A DNA stretch of 64,000 nucleotides from Desmonostoc vinosum HA7617-LM4. GTDB taxonomy: Bacteria > Cyanobacteriota > Cyanobacteriia > Cyanobacteriales > Nostocaceae. The notes under the pieces are model-generated. The model saw only the letters and a list, made by a program, of their open reading frames with translations. It did no database searches and was not told the DNA's origin. The translations under genes were made by a program, and so were the position numbers. Positions 7,906-17,405 of this stretch are shown in pieces. The stretch covers positions 1 to 64,000 of the forward strand of contig JAHHHC010000012.1 in NCBI GenBank assembly GCA_019359515.1, read 5' to 3'. Every line of letters begins with the position of its first letter. Position 1 is the first letter of the stretch.

Positions 7906-10176
7906 ATGAGTTCTCCCCAGCCCCCTCAAAAGCCACAAACGTTCCTTGGTCAACTGACTCAAGCAGTACATACTGTACAAGCCAGGGTAGATTTTTCCAA
8001 ACTGGCGCTAAAACCAAATGCCAAAGTCCCAGAACTTTGGGTGCAGGATGCGGGGGCGGACAAAGCGGAGGTATATCCGCTGTTGGGCGATCGCTATAAA
8101 CTAGGTCGCAGTTCTAAATCTTGCGATATCGTTATTCGTAACCCTGTTGTTAGCCAAACTCATTTGTCACTAACGCGGGATTCCACTCAACGCAAATCAG
8201 TTTTCGTCATCAAAGACGAAAATTCCACTAATGGCATTTATCGTGGTAAGCGTCGCGTCAATTCATTAGAATTGCGTCACGGCGATATTTTGACATTAGG
8301 GCCGCCAGAACTTGCTGCTTCCGTGCGGTTACAATATGTAGACCCACCACCTTGGTATGTCAAAGCCGCAACTTGGACTGGTTATGGTATTGGTGGTGCG
8401 AGTGCCTTACTAGCATTGGTAATTGGCGTTGAATGGTTGAAATTTTCTGTAAGACCTCTACCCACAGCCACTCGTGCGCCAGTAATTGTTTATGCCCGTG
8501 ATGGTTCTACCCCATTACGCGAGCCTCGCACAACCTCCCACGTCGATATGAAGCGATTGGAGGATTTTGGCCCTTATTTGCCTGCTGCTGTGGTAGCCTC
8601 TGAGGATAGCCGTTATTACTGGCACTTTGGCGTCGATCCACTGGGAATTTTACGAGCCATATTAATCAACAGCCGCACTGGAGATGTCCAACAAGGAGCT
8701 AGTACTGTTACCCAGCAAGTTGCTCGCAGTTTGTTCCGTGATTATGTAGGTAGGCAAGATACCCTCGGACGCAAATTACGCGAGGCGGTAGTCTCCCTAA
8801 AGCTGGAAGCGTTTTACAGTAAAGACGAGATTTTACTAACCTACTTAAATCGGGTTTTTTTAGGAGCAGATACCTCTGGTTTTGAGGATGCAGCCCGATA
8901 TTACTTTGAAAAGTCTGCGAAAGATTTAAGTTTGGCGGAAGCTGCCACACTAGTGGGAATTTTACCTGCTCCCAATGCGTTCGATTTTTGTGGCGATGGG
9001 CCGAACAAACTAGAAGCAGCTGAATACCGCAATCGCGTAATTAAGCGGTTGCAAGAGATGGGAAAAATTAAACAAGAGGAAGCAAATAGAGCTAGACGCT
9101 CTACTGTGCAAGTTAGTTCTAAAGTTTGCGAACAGCAAGCTAAAACGATCGCTCCCTATTTTTACAGTTATGTCTTTCAAGAACTCGAATCAATCTTGGG
9201 AGAAGGAGCGGCAAAAGAGGGTAATTATATCATAGAAACCCAGCTTGATCCCGCAATCCAAGCCCAAGCAGAGGTAGCATTACGTAATTCAGTTAACCGT
9301 ACTGGTGCAAGTTTGAAATATTCTCAAGGGGCGATCGTTACCCTTGACTCTAGTACGGGTGGTATTTTGGCAATGGTGGGTGGAACTGATTATAAAAAAA
9401 GTCAGTTTAATCGGGCTGTTCAAGCCAAAAGACAACCAGGTTCCACTTTCAAAATTTTTGCTTATACTGCCGCTATCCAACAGGGTTTTTCCCCATCTAG
9501 AACTTATTCTTGCGCTCCCTTAACCTGGCAAGGCTTCACATACAAACCCTGCCGTGTCGGTGCTGAAACTAGCTTAGATATTGCCACAGGGTTGGCTTTA
9601 TCAGAAAATCCAATCGCCTTACGAGTCGCTCAAGATGTAGGGTTAGATAAAGTGGTAGCGATGGCCCAGCGTTTAGGAATCAAATCTTCCCTCGACCCCG
9701 TTCCAGGGCTGGTATTGGGTCAAAGCGTAGTCAATGTTTTAGAAATGACAGGTGCTTTTGGCGCTATTGGTAATCGTGGTGTCTGGAATCCTCCCCACGC
9801 AATTAGCCGGATTTTAGATAGTGGTGATTGCAAAGACCGCAACGATATCAAAACCTGCCGTGTGATTTACTCCTTTGATCAAAATCCCGACGCCAACAAA
9901 CGAGTACTCAGGTCTAGCATCACCGATGATATGACAGATTTAATGCGCGGAGTTGTTACCAGAGGTACTGGTAGAAGTGCTGCCATTGGAGAAGGGGAAG
10001 CTGGCAAAACAGGCACAACTAACGATAACGTTGACTTGTGGTTTATTGGCTTTATTCCCAGTCGGCGACTTGTAACTGGTATTTGGTTAGGAAATGATGA
10101 TAATTCTCCAACCAGAGGCAGCAGTGCCCAAGCAGCACTACTCTGGGGAAATTATATGGGTAGGATTACAAGGTGA
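7906..10176 (+). CDS. Class A penicillin-binding protein with N-terminal FHA domain
   Basis: This is a bifunctional peptidoglycan synthase of 756 residues. An FHA phosphothreonine-binding domain occupies about residues 58-140 (GRSS at 67-70, SQTHLSL, then ENSTNG). A transmembrane segment (about 157-176) is followed by the GT51 glycosyltransferase domain, with EDSRYYWHFG (catalytic Glu near 233) and GASTVTQQVARSLF. The transpeptidase domain has SxxK at S513-K516 (GSTFK), SENP, and KTG at 701-703. It acts in the periplasm while the FHA domain is cytoplasmic. This suggests control by Ser/Thr kinases, which is an inference. The start ATG at 7906 fits the full FHA domain. Confidence 0.93.
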   Translation: MSSPQPPQKPQTFLGQLTQAVHTVQARVDFSKLALKPNAKVPELWVQDAGADKAEVYPLLGDRYKLGRSSKSCDIVIRNPVVSQTHLSLTRDSTQRKSVFVIKDENSTNGIYRGKRRVNSLELRHGDILTLGPPELAASVRLQYVDPPPWYVKAATWTGYGIGGASALLALVIGVEWLKFSVRPLPTATRAPVIVYARDGSTPLREPRTTSHVDMKRLEDFGPYLPAAVVASEDSRYYWHFGVDPLGILRAILINSRTGDVQQGASTVTQQVARSLFRDYVGRQDTLGRKLREAVVSLKLEAFYSKDEILLTYLNRVFLGADTSGFEDAARYYFEKSAKDLSLAEAATLVGILPAPNAFDFCGDGPNKLEAAEYRNRVIKRLQEMGKIKQEEANRARRSTVQVSSKVCEQQAKTIAPYFYSYVFQELESILGEGAAKEGNYIIETQLDPAIQAQAEVALRNSVNRTGASLKYSQGAIVTLDSSTGGILAMVGGTDYKKSQFNRAVQAKRQPGSTFKIFAYTAAIQQGFSPSRTYSCAPLTWQGFTYKPCRVGAETSLDIATGLALSENPIALRVAQDVGLDKVVAMAQRLGIKSSLDPVPGLVLGQSVVNVLEMTGAFGAIGNRGVWNPPHAISRILDSGDCKDRNDIKTCRVIYSFDQNPDANKRVLRSSITDDMTDLMRGVVTRGTGRSAAIGEGEAGKTGTTNDNVDLWFIGFIPSRRLVTGIWLGNDDNSPTRGSSAQAALLWGNYMGRITR

Positions 10177-10182
10177 ATTGGA

Positions 10183-10280
10183 GAATGGGGAATGGGGAAT
10201 GGGGAATTTTCACTTGTCATTGATTATTCCCCGCGTCCCCGCGTCCCCGCGTCCCCGTGTCCCCAATCCCCAATCCCCAA
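10183..10280. repeat. Heptamer repeats (GGGGAAT, CCCCGCGT, CCCCAAT)
   Basis: Tandem short repeats fill the gap between convergent genes: three to four GGGGAAT-type units, then (tccccgcg) units, then CCCCAAT units. The G-rich and C-rich arms are partly complementary, so a transcript could fold back. Such short tandemly repeated sequences are typical of filamentous cyanobacteria. Confidence 0.75.
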
Positions 10281-11729
10281 TCACTGATACCCTCGCCAAG
10301 GAGTTACTTCTAATTTCCCACTAGGCTTGAATATGACTTGGAAGTGGGCAAGAGGCTCTTTATTGTTTGGAGCAGCTACATTAGAGCCATAAATTTCTTG
10401 ATATAACTTAGGCAAGGGTGTTTGTTTAGCATAATCATAGGCTGCGGGATTGAGCGTTTCATAATCCGTGAGCTTACCATCTTTATTAACTGCAACTCGA
10501 TACCTTAAGTCTCCGGTAAAGGTAGGAGTACCACCCCATCTTTGGCGAACTGTACTATAAAGCTTTTGGTTGAGGCTTTTGATTGTATTTGCATCAGTAA
10601 TTTTTGTCCCAATTACATCTGGTTTGCCAGTGTATCCTAACCAAGGACTAACTTCTGGCACACCTCTTCTAGTAAAGACTACTCGGAATTGGGCTATTGG
10701 TTCGTTAGCACCAAGAGCGCGTTTAGCAGGGTTGTAAAGTAAATTAGGTAAAGGTGTTTGGTCTACTGCCTCATTTGCTAACTCATTCACAGCTTTATAG
10801 CCAACGATCGCACCATCAGCAGCCACACCTACACGATAGACTAAATCCTGTTTAATTTGAGAGCGATTGATCCAAGCTGGATGAATTTGGTTCCAAAGTT
10901 GACGTTTTAAGAAGTGTAGCTGAGATGCATCAGTAATTTCCGGGACTGTCTTTAAAAGTGCTTCTAAGTCCTTAACTGCTGGTGTTGTAGTTGTGGTGGG
11001 GGTGGGGGTGGGGGTTGGTGCTGCTATTGGTGTTGTTTTGCCGATTGATGCTGCTGTAGTTGATGCAGGGGAAGATATCGGATTGGGTGTTGTCGAGCTA
11101 GTTTGCTCACTTGTTTGAGGCTGCGGCCGTACTTGGGGCGGAGGAATCAAGTTAAAGGCGATCGCCGCTACTGCTAAACTGGAGACTCCGATAGTAGCAG
11201 GCACTGCTTGCTTGAGTAATGCCTGGCTAGCGCCACCATAGCGCCTAGTAACTGGTTGCAGTTCTAGTGAAAGTTCAGGCAAAGTTTGAGTGTCAGCAAA
11301 AAACTGATCAACGGCTTCGATTAAGTCAAATAACTGTACTGTGTTCAAATCTAGTTGCGTGGATCTTTGAGCATAGCTATGAGGATTAGACTTAAAACCC
11401 TCTGGATTTCCCTCCGAATACACAACTAGCCTGTGTCGATTGCTACTAATTTTCTGAAATTCTACTAGCTCTGACTCTTGATTATGTGCTTGTGGGTTTG
11501 GGACACTACTGAGAAATTCTTGGGCATAACCGCTAACTGCTCTAACCAAACTTTCAAAAAATTCTCTTCCACCCGCTAAGGGTTGATAACCAGATAAACA
11601 GCATTCTGCATTTACTAGTATGGACAGTTCTGGGCGTAGTTCTTGAAAGTGTGCAGCTCTTGTAACATCGCTTAATCCTTCTAAAAGCAGCGTACAATTA
11701 GGTAGACTGTACTTACGTTGGATATTCAT
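10281..11729 (-). CDS. DUF4335-type conserved cyanobacterial protein
   Basis: This 482-residue protein is of unknown function. The N-terminal half (about 1-170) resembles cyanobacterial DUF4335 proteins. A single hydrophobic segment (IGVSSLAVAAIAFNLIPP, about 178-195) is followed by a long Pro/Thr/Ser linker. Two related C-terminal repeats each have a YRVGVAADG or YRVAVNKDG start, then TPLP, and end in a W(L/R)GY motif. It overlaps the upstream DUF3038 gene by four bases (ATGA), so translation is probably coupled. The pairing is conserved in cyanobacteria, but no role is known to me. The repeats may be a periplasmic binding module. Confidence 0.75.
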   Translation of the reverse strand: MNIQRKYSLPNCTLLLEGLSDVTRAAHFQELRPELSILVNAECCLSGYQPLAGGREFFESLVRAVSGYAQEFLSSVPNPQAHNQESELVEFQKISSNRHRLVVYSEGNPEGFKSNPHSYAQRSTQLDLNTVQLFDLIEAVDQFFADTQTLPELSLELQPVTRRYGGASQALLKQAVPATIGVSSLAVAAIAFNLIPPPQVRPQPQTSEQTSSTTPNPISSPASTTAASIGKTTPIAAPTPTPTPTTTTTPAVKDLEALLKTVPEITDASQLHFLKRQLWNQIHPAWINRSQIKQDLVYRVGVAADGAIVGYKAVNELANEAVDQTPLPNLLYNPAKRALGANEPIAQFRVVFTRRGVPEVSPWLGYTGKPDVIGTKITDANTIKSLNQKLYSTVRQRWGGTPTFTGDLRYRVAVNKDGKLTDYETLNPAAYDYAKQTPLPKLYQEIYGSNVAAPNNKEPLAHFQVIFKPSGKLEVTPWRGYQ

Positions 11730-12352
11730 TCCACTTCACCGTCAAATAAACTGATCCAGAACCGCTGCATTCCAGCTGTACCAGTACAAAATAGTAATTT
11801 TCCTAATAGAGTTATCGCTAGATCATCCAATTTTTCATCGGAAGTTAACGCTAGCACGCCAGAACGTCGAGTATTCATCCGACTCTTAAAATGCGCTCTA
11901 AATCGCTCTAGGTAATTGGATAGCCGCAAATTCTGTTCTAATGGAATCTGCTTTTCATCCATTTGTTGATAAATCATTAGCAACTGGCGGATAACAACAG
12001 TTAAACGTCGCGCTATGTAGCAAGCAATGATCACCAAAGCTTTCGCTTCCATAATAGTCAAAGGGCGGCGCATATGCGCTCGTCGCAGCGGGTTAGAGCT
12101 ACGCATCCGCCATAAATTTACTCTGTCCTTAATAATTCCTTTGAGATCCAACTCTTGAGCAAAAGCTAAAATCGCTTCCGAACCACCAAGCTCTAAAGCT
12201 TCTATTGCCAGTAAAATGAGGTCAATCTGCAACCGTGTTCTTTGGGGACATTCCTTGGTAGCGATCGCAGGATCTGGTAGAGTGTCCAGAATCATTGGTA
12301 GTGACTGAGAGGTTGGACTGTTGAACGGCGTTAAACTTGCGGAGACATTCAT
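11726..12352 (-). CDS. DUF3038-type conserved cyanobacterial protein
   Basis: The protein has 208 residues from the ATG at 12352 (MNVSASLTPF); a longer frame starts only at a TTG. It is mainly alpha-helical by composition and rich in Leu and Arg, with no signal peptide or membrane segment. I recognise RRLTVVIRQLL and the surrounding helices as DUF3038. The gene overlaps the DUF4335 gene by ATGA, so the two products probably work together. Their function is unknown. Tips against annotating it as an enzyme: no catalytic motif is visible. Confidence 0.7.
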   Translation of the reverse strand: MNVSASLTPFNSPTSQSLPMILDTLPDPAIATKECPQRTRLQIDLILLAIEALELGGSEAILAFAQELDLKGIIKDRVNLWRMRSSNPLRRAHMRRPLTIMEAKALVIIACYIARRLTVVIRQLLMIYQQMDEKQIPLEQNLRLSNYLERFRAHFKSRMNTRRSGVLALTSDEKLDDLAITLLGKLLFCTGTAGMQRFWISLFDGEVE

Positions 12353-12808
12353 TCTATAAAATACCTTGTGCGGTTCCAACAGACTAGTACCGCTTTGTGG
12401 AATTCAAAATTCAAAACTTAACACCTCGGATACGCTCGGTGTTGACCTGAGCTTAGTCGAAGGGTCAAAATTCAAAAACTCGTAACTAAAAAGTTTTTGA
12501 GCTTTTGTCAGAATATATCTCTATTTCCACCGTGATGTACTAGGTAAAACAAATTTAAGATAGGCAGACAGACAAGAATATTCAGACTTGTATCGCCAGT
12601 AATATTACTTAATGTATACATGACTTACGCTTTCTGCTCAAAAGTTTCCGTATACTGAGACCAAAATTTTAAAGCATCAGTTAATCACCTCGTTTGCCAG
12701 TGCAATATTGTTTCTAGCTTGGTTTAAATTCTAATTATCGTCAATGAATGACAAAACTTTAGCGTTGAACCCCAGCGTATGACATTATAGTGTACGATTT
12801 TTCAGATA
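12353..12808. other. Intergenic region upstream of apt
   Basis: This contains aattcaaaattcaaaa-type repeats and an imperfect palindromic repeat near 12427-12466 (acctcggatacgctcggtgt, then TTGACC...GGGTCAA). Such sequence is dispersed in these genomes. Promoters of the DUF3038 gene and apt should lie here. No gene is seen. Confidence 0.4.
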
Positions 12809-12926
12809 ATGGGGACTGGGTACTGGGTACTGGGTACTGGTGACTGGGGACTGGGTAATTATCTATCTCCCTCATCTTCCTACTCCCTACTCCCTACTCC
12901 CCACTCCCTACTCCCCATTCCCTACT
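12808..12926. repeat. Heptamer repeats forming the apt leader
   Basis: GGGTACT-type units (about 12810-12855) are followed by CTCCCTACTCCC-type units (12866-12926) that are partly complementary to the first block. They run directly into the apt start codon. An open frame passes through them in phase with apt and would add about 40 low-complexity residues if misannotated. Confidence 0.75.
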
Positions 12927-12928
12927 TT

Positions 12929-13447
12929 ATGAATTTAAAATCTCTTATTCGTGAAATCCCAGATTTTCCCAAACCCGGAATTTTATTTCGGGATATTACT
13001 ACATTACTACGAGATTCAGAGGGTTTGCGCTATACAATTGACTTTTTTGCCCAAAAATGCATCGAAGCTGAACTGAGAGCAGATTACGTTTTAGGGATGG
13101 AGTCACGAGGTTTTATTTTTGGTTCACCTCTAGCTTATAAATTGGGAGCAGGTTTTATTCCTGTTCGCAAAAGAGGTAAGTTACCAGCAGCAGTACACTC
13201 AGTTGAGTATGAACTAGAGTATGGTACAGATTGCTTGGAGGTGCATCAAGACGCTTTAGATCGAGGCAGCCGCGTTTTGATTGTAGACGATCTGATCGCT
13301 ACAGGTGGAACTGCGAGTGCAACAGCAAGGTTAGTACAACAGATTGGCTGTGAACTCGTGGGATTTGGGTTTATTATCGAGCTACAGGATTTACAAGGGC
13401 GTAAACATTTACCAGATGTACCAATTATTACTTTGGTTGAATATTAG
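12929..13447 (+). CDS. apt: Adenine phosphoribosyltransferase
   Basis: This enzyme salvages adenine, joining it with PRPP to give AMP in the cytoplasm. I chose the ATG at 12929 ([23 protein letters not shown]), giving 172 residues, the normal APRT length. The in-frame extension to 12809 is translated repeat DNA. Motifs seen are [17 protein letters not shown] at the N-terminus, the flexible-loop [10 protein letters not shown], and the PRPP-binding loop [14 protein letters not shown] (about residues 111-124). The gene ends 65 bases before the ABC permease gene on the same strand, separated by GTCATTA repeats. A functional link between the two is doubtful. Confidence 0.95.
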   Translation: MNLKSLIREIPDFPKPGILFRDITTLLRDSEGLRYTIDFFAQKCIEAELRADYVLGMESRGFIFGSPLAYKLGAGFIPVRKRGKLPAAVHSVEYELEYGTDCLEVHQDALDRGSRVLIVDDLIATGGTASATARLVQQIGCELVGFGFIIELQDLQGRKHLPDVPIITLVEY

Positions 13448-13512
13448 TCATTAGTCATTAGTCATTGGTATTGACCAAATAAAATTGGCAAAGGACAAGG
13501 GACAGAGGACAA

Positions 13513-14559
13513 ATGACAACTACGAAAATTTCCTTAGAAACAAGTTGGAATTGGCTAATTAGGCTAGTCACAAGTGAAACTTTTATATACGTAGTGAAGC
13601 GGTTGTTGCAAGCGCTGCTGACTCTGTTTTTGGCGTCGGCAGTGTCGTTTCTAGTGATGCAACTTGCACCAGGGGATTTTGTCACTCAGTTAGAAGCAGA
13701 TCCCAAAAAATCCAGAGATCAAATTAATGCTTTACGGAAATTTTGGGGCTTGGATAAGTCTTGGTTGGAACAATATTGGCTTTGGCTGTGGAATATTGTG
13801 TTGCGAGGGGATTTTGGCCCAAGTTTTTCTTACAAACGGTCAGTAGTATCTTTGTTATGGGAGCGAGTTCCGGCAACTTTGCTATTGGCGATCGCTTCTT
13901 TAATTATGACCTGGGCGATCGCCATTCCTTTGGGTATAGTCGCTGCGATTAGGCAAAATCGCTGGACTGATCGCATCCTACAGGTCATTAGTTACACCGG
14001 ACAAGGATTTCCCAGTTTTATTACCGCCCTACTGCTACTTTTCTTTGCTCAAATCACCTCACCACTATTTCCAGTGGGAGGCATGACTAGCATCAACCAC
14101 GCAGAACTCAATTGGTTTGGCAAAATTTTAGATATTGGTTGGCACTTAATTTTACCCACAGTTGCCCTTTCGATTACTAGCTTTGCTGGTTTGCAACGCA
14201 TCACTCGCGGCGAATTATTAGATGTTCTGCGTCAAGATTACATCCAAACCGCACGTGCTAAAGGACTGCCAGAAAACCGGGTAATATATGTTCACGCTCT
14301 CCGCAATGCCATCAACCCTTTAATTACTTTGTTGGGATTCGAGTTAGCTAGTTTATTAGGTGGTGCATTCATTGCCGAACAATTCTTTAACTGGCCTGGT
14401 TTAGGACGATTGACTTTACAAGCCGTATTGGCTCAAGATTTATATTTAGTTATGGCTAGTTTAGTGATGAGTGCAGTTTTGCTGATTATTGGCAACTTAA
14501 TTGCTGACTTGATGCTCAAAGCTGCCGATCCGCGTATTCGTCTAGAAGATTTAAATTAG
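13513..14559 (+). CDS. DppB/OppB-type ABC transporter permease (orphan)
   Basis: This 348-residue inner-membrane permease belongs to the peptide/nickel family (BPD_transp_1). The N-terminal segment LLTLFLASAVSFLVMQLAPGDFV and its following periplasmic loop are typical of DppB. The EAA loop is at LRQDYIQTARAKGLPENRVIYVHALRNAINPLITLLG. The C-terminus LIADLMLKAADPRIRLED matches the family. Neither its partner permease, ATPases nor a binding protein is adjacent, so the rest of the transporter must be elsewhere. Substrate cannot be inferred from this subunit. Confidence 0.88.
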   Translation: MTTTKISLETSWNWLIRLVTSETFIYVVKRLLQALLTLFLASAVSFLVMQLAPGDFVTQLEADPKKSRDQINALRKFWGLDKSWLEQYWLWLWNIVLRGDFGPSFSYKRSVVSLLWERVPATLLLAIASLIMTWAIAIPLGIVAAIRQNRWTDRILQVISYTGQGFPSFITALLLLFFAQITSPLFPVGGMTSINHAELNWFGKILDIGWHLILPTVALSITSFAGLQRITRGELLDVLRQDYIQTARAKGLPENRVIYVHALRNAINPLITLLGFELASLLGGAFIAEQFFNWPGLGRLTLQAVLAQDLYLVMASLVMSAVLLIIGNLIADLMLKAADPRIRLEDLN

Positions 14560-14569
14560 TTGGTTGTTA

Positions 14570-14684
14570 TTGGGAATGGGGAGTAGGGAGTGGGGAGTGG
14601 GGAATTGGATTGATATTGCTTATTTCTCACCCAACTTGCTCATCCCCCTCATCCCCCTCATCCCCCTCATCCCCCACACTCCTC
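14570..14684. repeat. Short tandem repeats, including a 9-base TCCCCCTCA array
   Basis: GGGGAGT/GGGAATG-type heptamers (about 14572-14608) are followed by at least four copies of a 9-base unit TCCCCCTCA at about 14642-14675. The 9-mer block is in frame with the next gene, giving a spurious PSSPSSPSS extension. Confidence 0.7.
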
Positions 14685-14966
14685 ATGCTGTCCGAAGTCT
14701 ACTACCTGGTGCGTTCAAGAACTGATGGTCGTTACCTTACAGCTCGCCCTGATGCTTCGGCATCAGGTTATCTTTTGTTGTTTAGGGAAAACTTTGATGC
14801 GATGAGCTATCTCAATACCCATGCAGCAGAAGTGGCAAACCGCTTTACTGTAGAATCGATTCCTGGTACACAGTTGGGAAGTTTGCTCAAACGCTGGGGT
14901 TTTATTGGTGTAGGGATTGTTACAGACCCTTTATTACCCAAAGTCGATTTTTTGCAGCATGGTTAA
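14685..14966 (+). CDS. Small conserved hypothetical protein
   Basis: The protein has 93 residues from the ATG at 14685 (MLSEVYYLVRSRTDGRYL). The frame continues upstream to 14610 through the repeat array, but those residues are low-complexity and I exclude them. No signal peptide or membrane segment is evident. The sequence mixes beta-type segments (YYLVRSR, GYLLLFR) with a helix (NFDAMSYLNTHAAEVANRF). I do not recognise a named domain. It ends two bases before the end of the convergent Uma2 gene. Confidence 0.6.
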   Translation: MLSEVYYLVRSRTDGRYLTARPDASASGYLLLFRENFDAMSYLNTHAAEVANRFTVESIPGTQLGSLLKRWGFIGVGIVTDPLLPKVDFLQHG

Positions 14967-14968
14967 AA

Positions 14969-15535
14969 TCAAGTGAATAAGGGTGCGATCGCACAGGTAA
15001 AATTAGGTAATATTGGTGAATTTAGTTCATCACCATTGAATAACGTAGCAACTAACTTTAAAATTCCTTGTTCGCGTTGATAAACCTCTACTTGTTGCTT
15101 ACGCCAATCCACAATCCAATATTCCCTCACTCCGCGTGAAGAGTACAGCTTTAGTTTAAGTTCTCGATCCCGCTTCTCATTCTCACTACCAACAGATAGT
15201 ACCTCTACTACTAATTCTGGGGCACCAGTCAAATGTCCCGCCTCATCTAAAAGTAGAGACAATCTCTCATTACTAACCCAGACAACATCAGGAATCACAT
15301 TATCATTGTCGCCAAAAATTACTCCTGGAGCCGTCACAACTTCTCCAAGACCAGTAGTTTGTGACCAAGTATCTAGGAAAGTGCTAATTCGGACACAGGC
15401 TTTTTGATGATTCCAGTGAGGCGCTCTGGTCACAAACAATTCTCCGTCAATAATTTCATAGCGGTTTCCGTTATCTGGAAACAGCTCTAAGTCGGCGGTA
15501 GTCCAGCGCACTTTTTCAGTTATCGGCTGGTTCAT
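14969..15535 (-). CDS. Uma2-family (DUF820) putative restriction-endonuclease-like protein
   Basis: This 188-residue protein belongs to the family greatly expanded in cyanobacteria that adopts a PD-(D/E)xK nuclease fold. Seen here are TTADLELFPDNGNRYEIIDGELFV at the N-terminus and PDVVWVSNERL in the middle. The putative catalytic region is APELVVEVLSVGSENEKRDRELKLKLY, followed by GVREYWIVDWRKQQVEVY. The acidic and lysine positions of the nuclease core appear present. The biological role of the family is unknown. It is monocistronic and convergent with the preceding small gene. Confidence 0.85.
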   Translation of the reverse strand: MNQPITEKVRWTTADLELFPDNGNRYEIIDGELFVTRAPHWNHQKACVRISTFLDTWSQTTGLGEVVTAPGVIFGDNDNVIPDVVWVSNERLSLLLDEAGHLTGAPELVVEVLSVGSENEKRDRELKLKLYSSRGVREYWIVDWRKQQVEVYQREQGILKLVATLFNGDELNSPILPNFTCAIAPLFT

Positions 15536-15655
15536 AAACCATCTTTTAGTTAGAGGATTTACCTATTTTAACTTGGACTGAAACGGGAGTGGGGCGTAGC
15601 CCGTGCTGAGTGAGTGTTATTTCTTCTCTGCCTCTGCCTCCCCAGTCCCCAGTCC

Positions 15656-17161
15656 TTACACCACTACCTTTTCTTTTTCTAAGCTCAACTTAGAACGCTT
15701 CACTTGCTCAGGAATCGCTACAGGATAATCTCCAGTGAAACAAGCAGAACAAAAACTATTGGTGTCTTCTCGCGTTGCCTGTAGCATTCCTTCCCAACTG
15801 AGATAAGCTAAAGTGTCTACTTCTAACTGTTTGGCAATTTCTTCTACAGACTTGGTAGCAGCAACGAGCTGATCCTGTGTATCGGTGTCAATGCCATAGA
15901 AGCAGGGATGAGTCACTGGTGGTGAGGAAATTCGCATATGCACTTCTATTGCACCTGCATCTCGCACCGTCTTGACCAGTTTACGGCTAGTTGTACCTCG
16001 GACAATAGAATCATCCACAATCACTACTCGTTTGCCATACAGCACATCTTTGAGGGGATTGAGTTTCATCCGAATACCAGACTCACGCATCGCTTGAGTA
16101 GGCTGAATAAAGGTTCGCCCAACATAACGATTCTTAATCAGTCCTTCCGCGTAGGGTATGCCAGAAGCTTGAGAAAATCCAATAGCAGCAGGTACACCAG
16201 AATCGGGCACTCCAAAGACAATATCAGCATCTATGAGGGATTCTTCAGCTAGTTGCCGTCCTAATCGCATTCGATAGCTGTACAAACTCTCGCTATTCAT
16301 GATGCTATCAGGGCGGGCAAAATAAATCATTTCAAAGATACACAGTTTCCTTTGGGGCTTTTGACTCCAATGATAGGAAGCTAAACCTTCGTCGTTAATC
16401 CAAACTAATTCACCCGGTTCCACATCCCGTAGGTATTCTGCACCAATAATGTCTAAACCACATGTTTCAGAAGCGAGAACATACCGGACTGGATGATCAC
16501 CCAAGGTACCAATCACTAGGGGGCGAATGCCATTGGGGTCGCGCACACCCATAAGACCGCTAGGAGTGCCAATTGCTAAGCTAAAAGCTCCTTGACAGCG
16601 GTTAAATGCCCGAATTGAACCTTCTAGCCAATCTGCACCAGCATTGATTTCTTGGGCGATCGCAAAAGCAATCATTTCTGAGTCTGTAGACGTAACCAAG
16701 TTACATTTATTCTTGAGCAACTCTTCTCGTAACTGTACGGTATTGACTAGATTGCCATTGTGTGATAATGCTAGTGAACCTAAACGAGTTTCGACCACAG
16801 CAGGTTGGGCATTAACTCTACGGCTAGAGCCGGTGGTGGAATAACGAGTATGACCAATGGCCAGATCACCAGGTAATTGGCTCAAATTGGATTCATTAAA
16901 TACCTGTGACACCAACCCCATATCTTTGTGGAGGTGTACTTGATCTCCTGCAAATGTAGCAATCCCAGCTGATTCTTGACCCCTGTGTTGGAGGGCATAC
17001 AATCCAAAGTAGGTGAGTTTAGCAACATCTTCTTTTGGTGCGTAGATGCCAAAAACCCCACAAGCCTCTTCTGGCTTATCAGGGCGACTTTCATGACTAT
17101 TGATTGAGTCATGAGTTTGTTGAGAGTATTCATCCAAAGTGACGGGATGGATGGGAATCAT
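15656..17161 (-). CDS. purF: Amidophosphoribosyltransferase (glutamine PRPP amidotransferase)
   Basis: This catalyses the first committed step of purine synthesis, PRPP plus glutamine to phosphoribosylamine. It is 501 residues. The N-terminal 33 residues are a propeptide; Cys34 (EEACGVFGIY) becomes the N-terminal nucleophile after cleavage. The PRTase domain contains the PRPP loop VVIVDDSIVRGTTS. Cysteines in SPPVTHPCFYGID and SFCSACFTGDYP fit the [4Fe-4S] ligands of the Bacillus-type enzyme. It lies downstream of purL on the same strand, separated by 244 bases that include heptamer repeats. The ATG at 17161 is the only reasonable start. Confidence 0.96.
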   Translation of the reverse strand: MIPIHPVTLDEYSQQTHDSINSHESRPDKPEEACGVFGIYAPKEDVAKLTYFGLYALQHRGQESAGIATFAGDQVHLHKDMGLVSQVFNESNLSQLPGDLAIGHTRYSTTGSSRRVNAQPAVVETRLGSLALSHNGNLVNTVQLREELLKNKCNLVTSTDSEMIAFAIAQEINAGADWLEGSIRAFNRCQGAFSLAIGTPSGLMGVRDPNGIRPLVIGTLGDHPVRYVLASETCGLDIIGAEYLRDVEPGELVWINDEGLASYHWSQKPQRKLCIFEMIYFARPDSIMNSESLYSYRMRLGRQLAEESLIDADIVFGVPDSGVPAAIGFSQASGIPYAEGLIKNRYVGRTFIQPTQAMRESGIRMKLNPLKDVLYGKRVVIVDDSIVRGTTSRKLVKTVRDAGAIEVHMRISSPPVTHPCFYGIDTDTQDQLVAATKSVEEIAKQLEVDTLAYLSWEGMLQATREDTNSFCSACFTGDYPVAIPEQVKRSKLSLEKEKVVV

Positions 17162-17295
17162 GCTAGCTTTGCTCCTGGTGGGGGGTGTGTCAAGTCACCG
17201 GCATTGTGTTGATACATGGTCACAACAATCTTAATAAATTGTTAACCACACATTAAAACAGTACCGTACTTATGCTCAGCGATGCCAATATTTGG

Positions 17296-17403
17296 GAAAT
17301 GGGGAGTAGGGAGTAGGGAATTGGGAATTGGGAATTGGGATTTTAAGAATTCTTTCCTAGTACCCAGTACCTAGTACCCAGTCCCCAGTCCCCAGTCCCC
17401 AGC
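17296..17403. repeat. Heptamer repeats between purL and purF
   Basis: GGGAGTA/GGGAATT units (about 17297-17341) and then CCCAGTA/CCCCAGT units (17359-17402) abut the purL stop. The two blocks are partly complementary, so an RNA crossing this gap could form a stem and affect read-through from purL into purF. Confidence 0.7.
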
Positions 17404-17405
17404 CT

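Noticed and set aside
10183-10280. Tandem repeats considered as a CRISPR array
   Set aside because: Units are 7-8 bases in direct tandem with no unique spacers.
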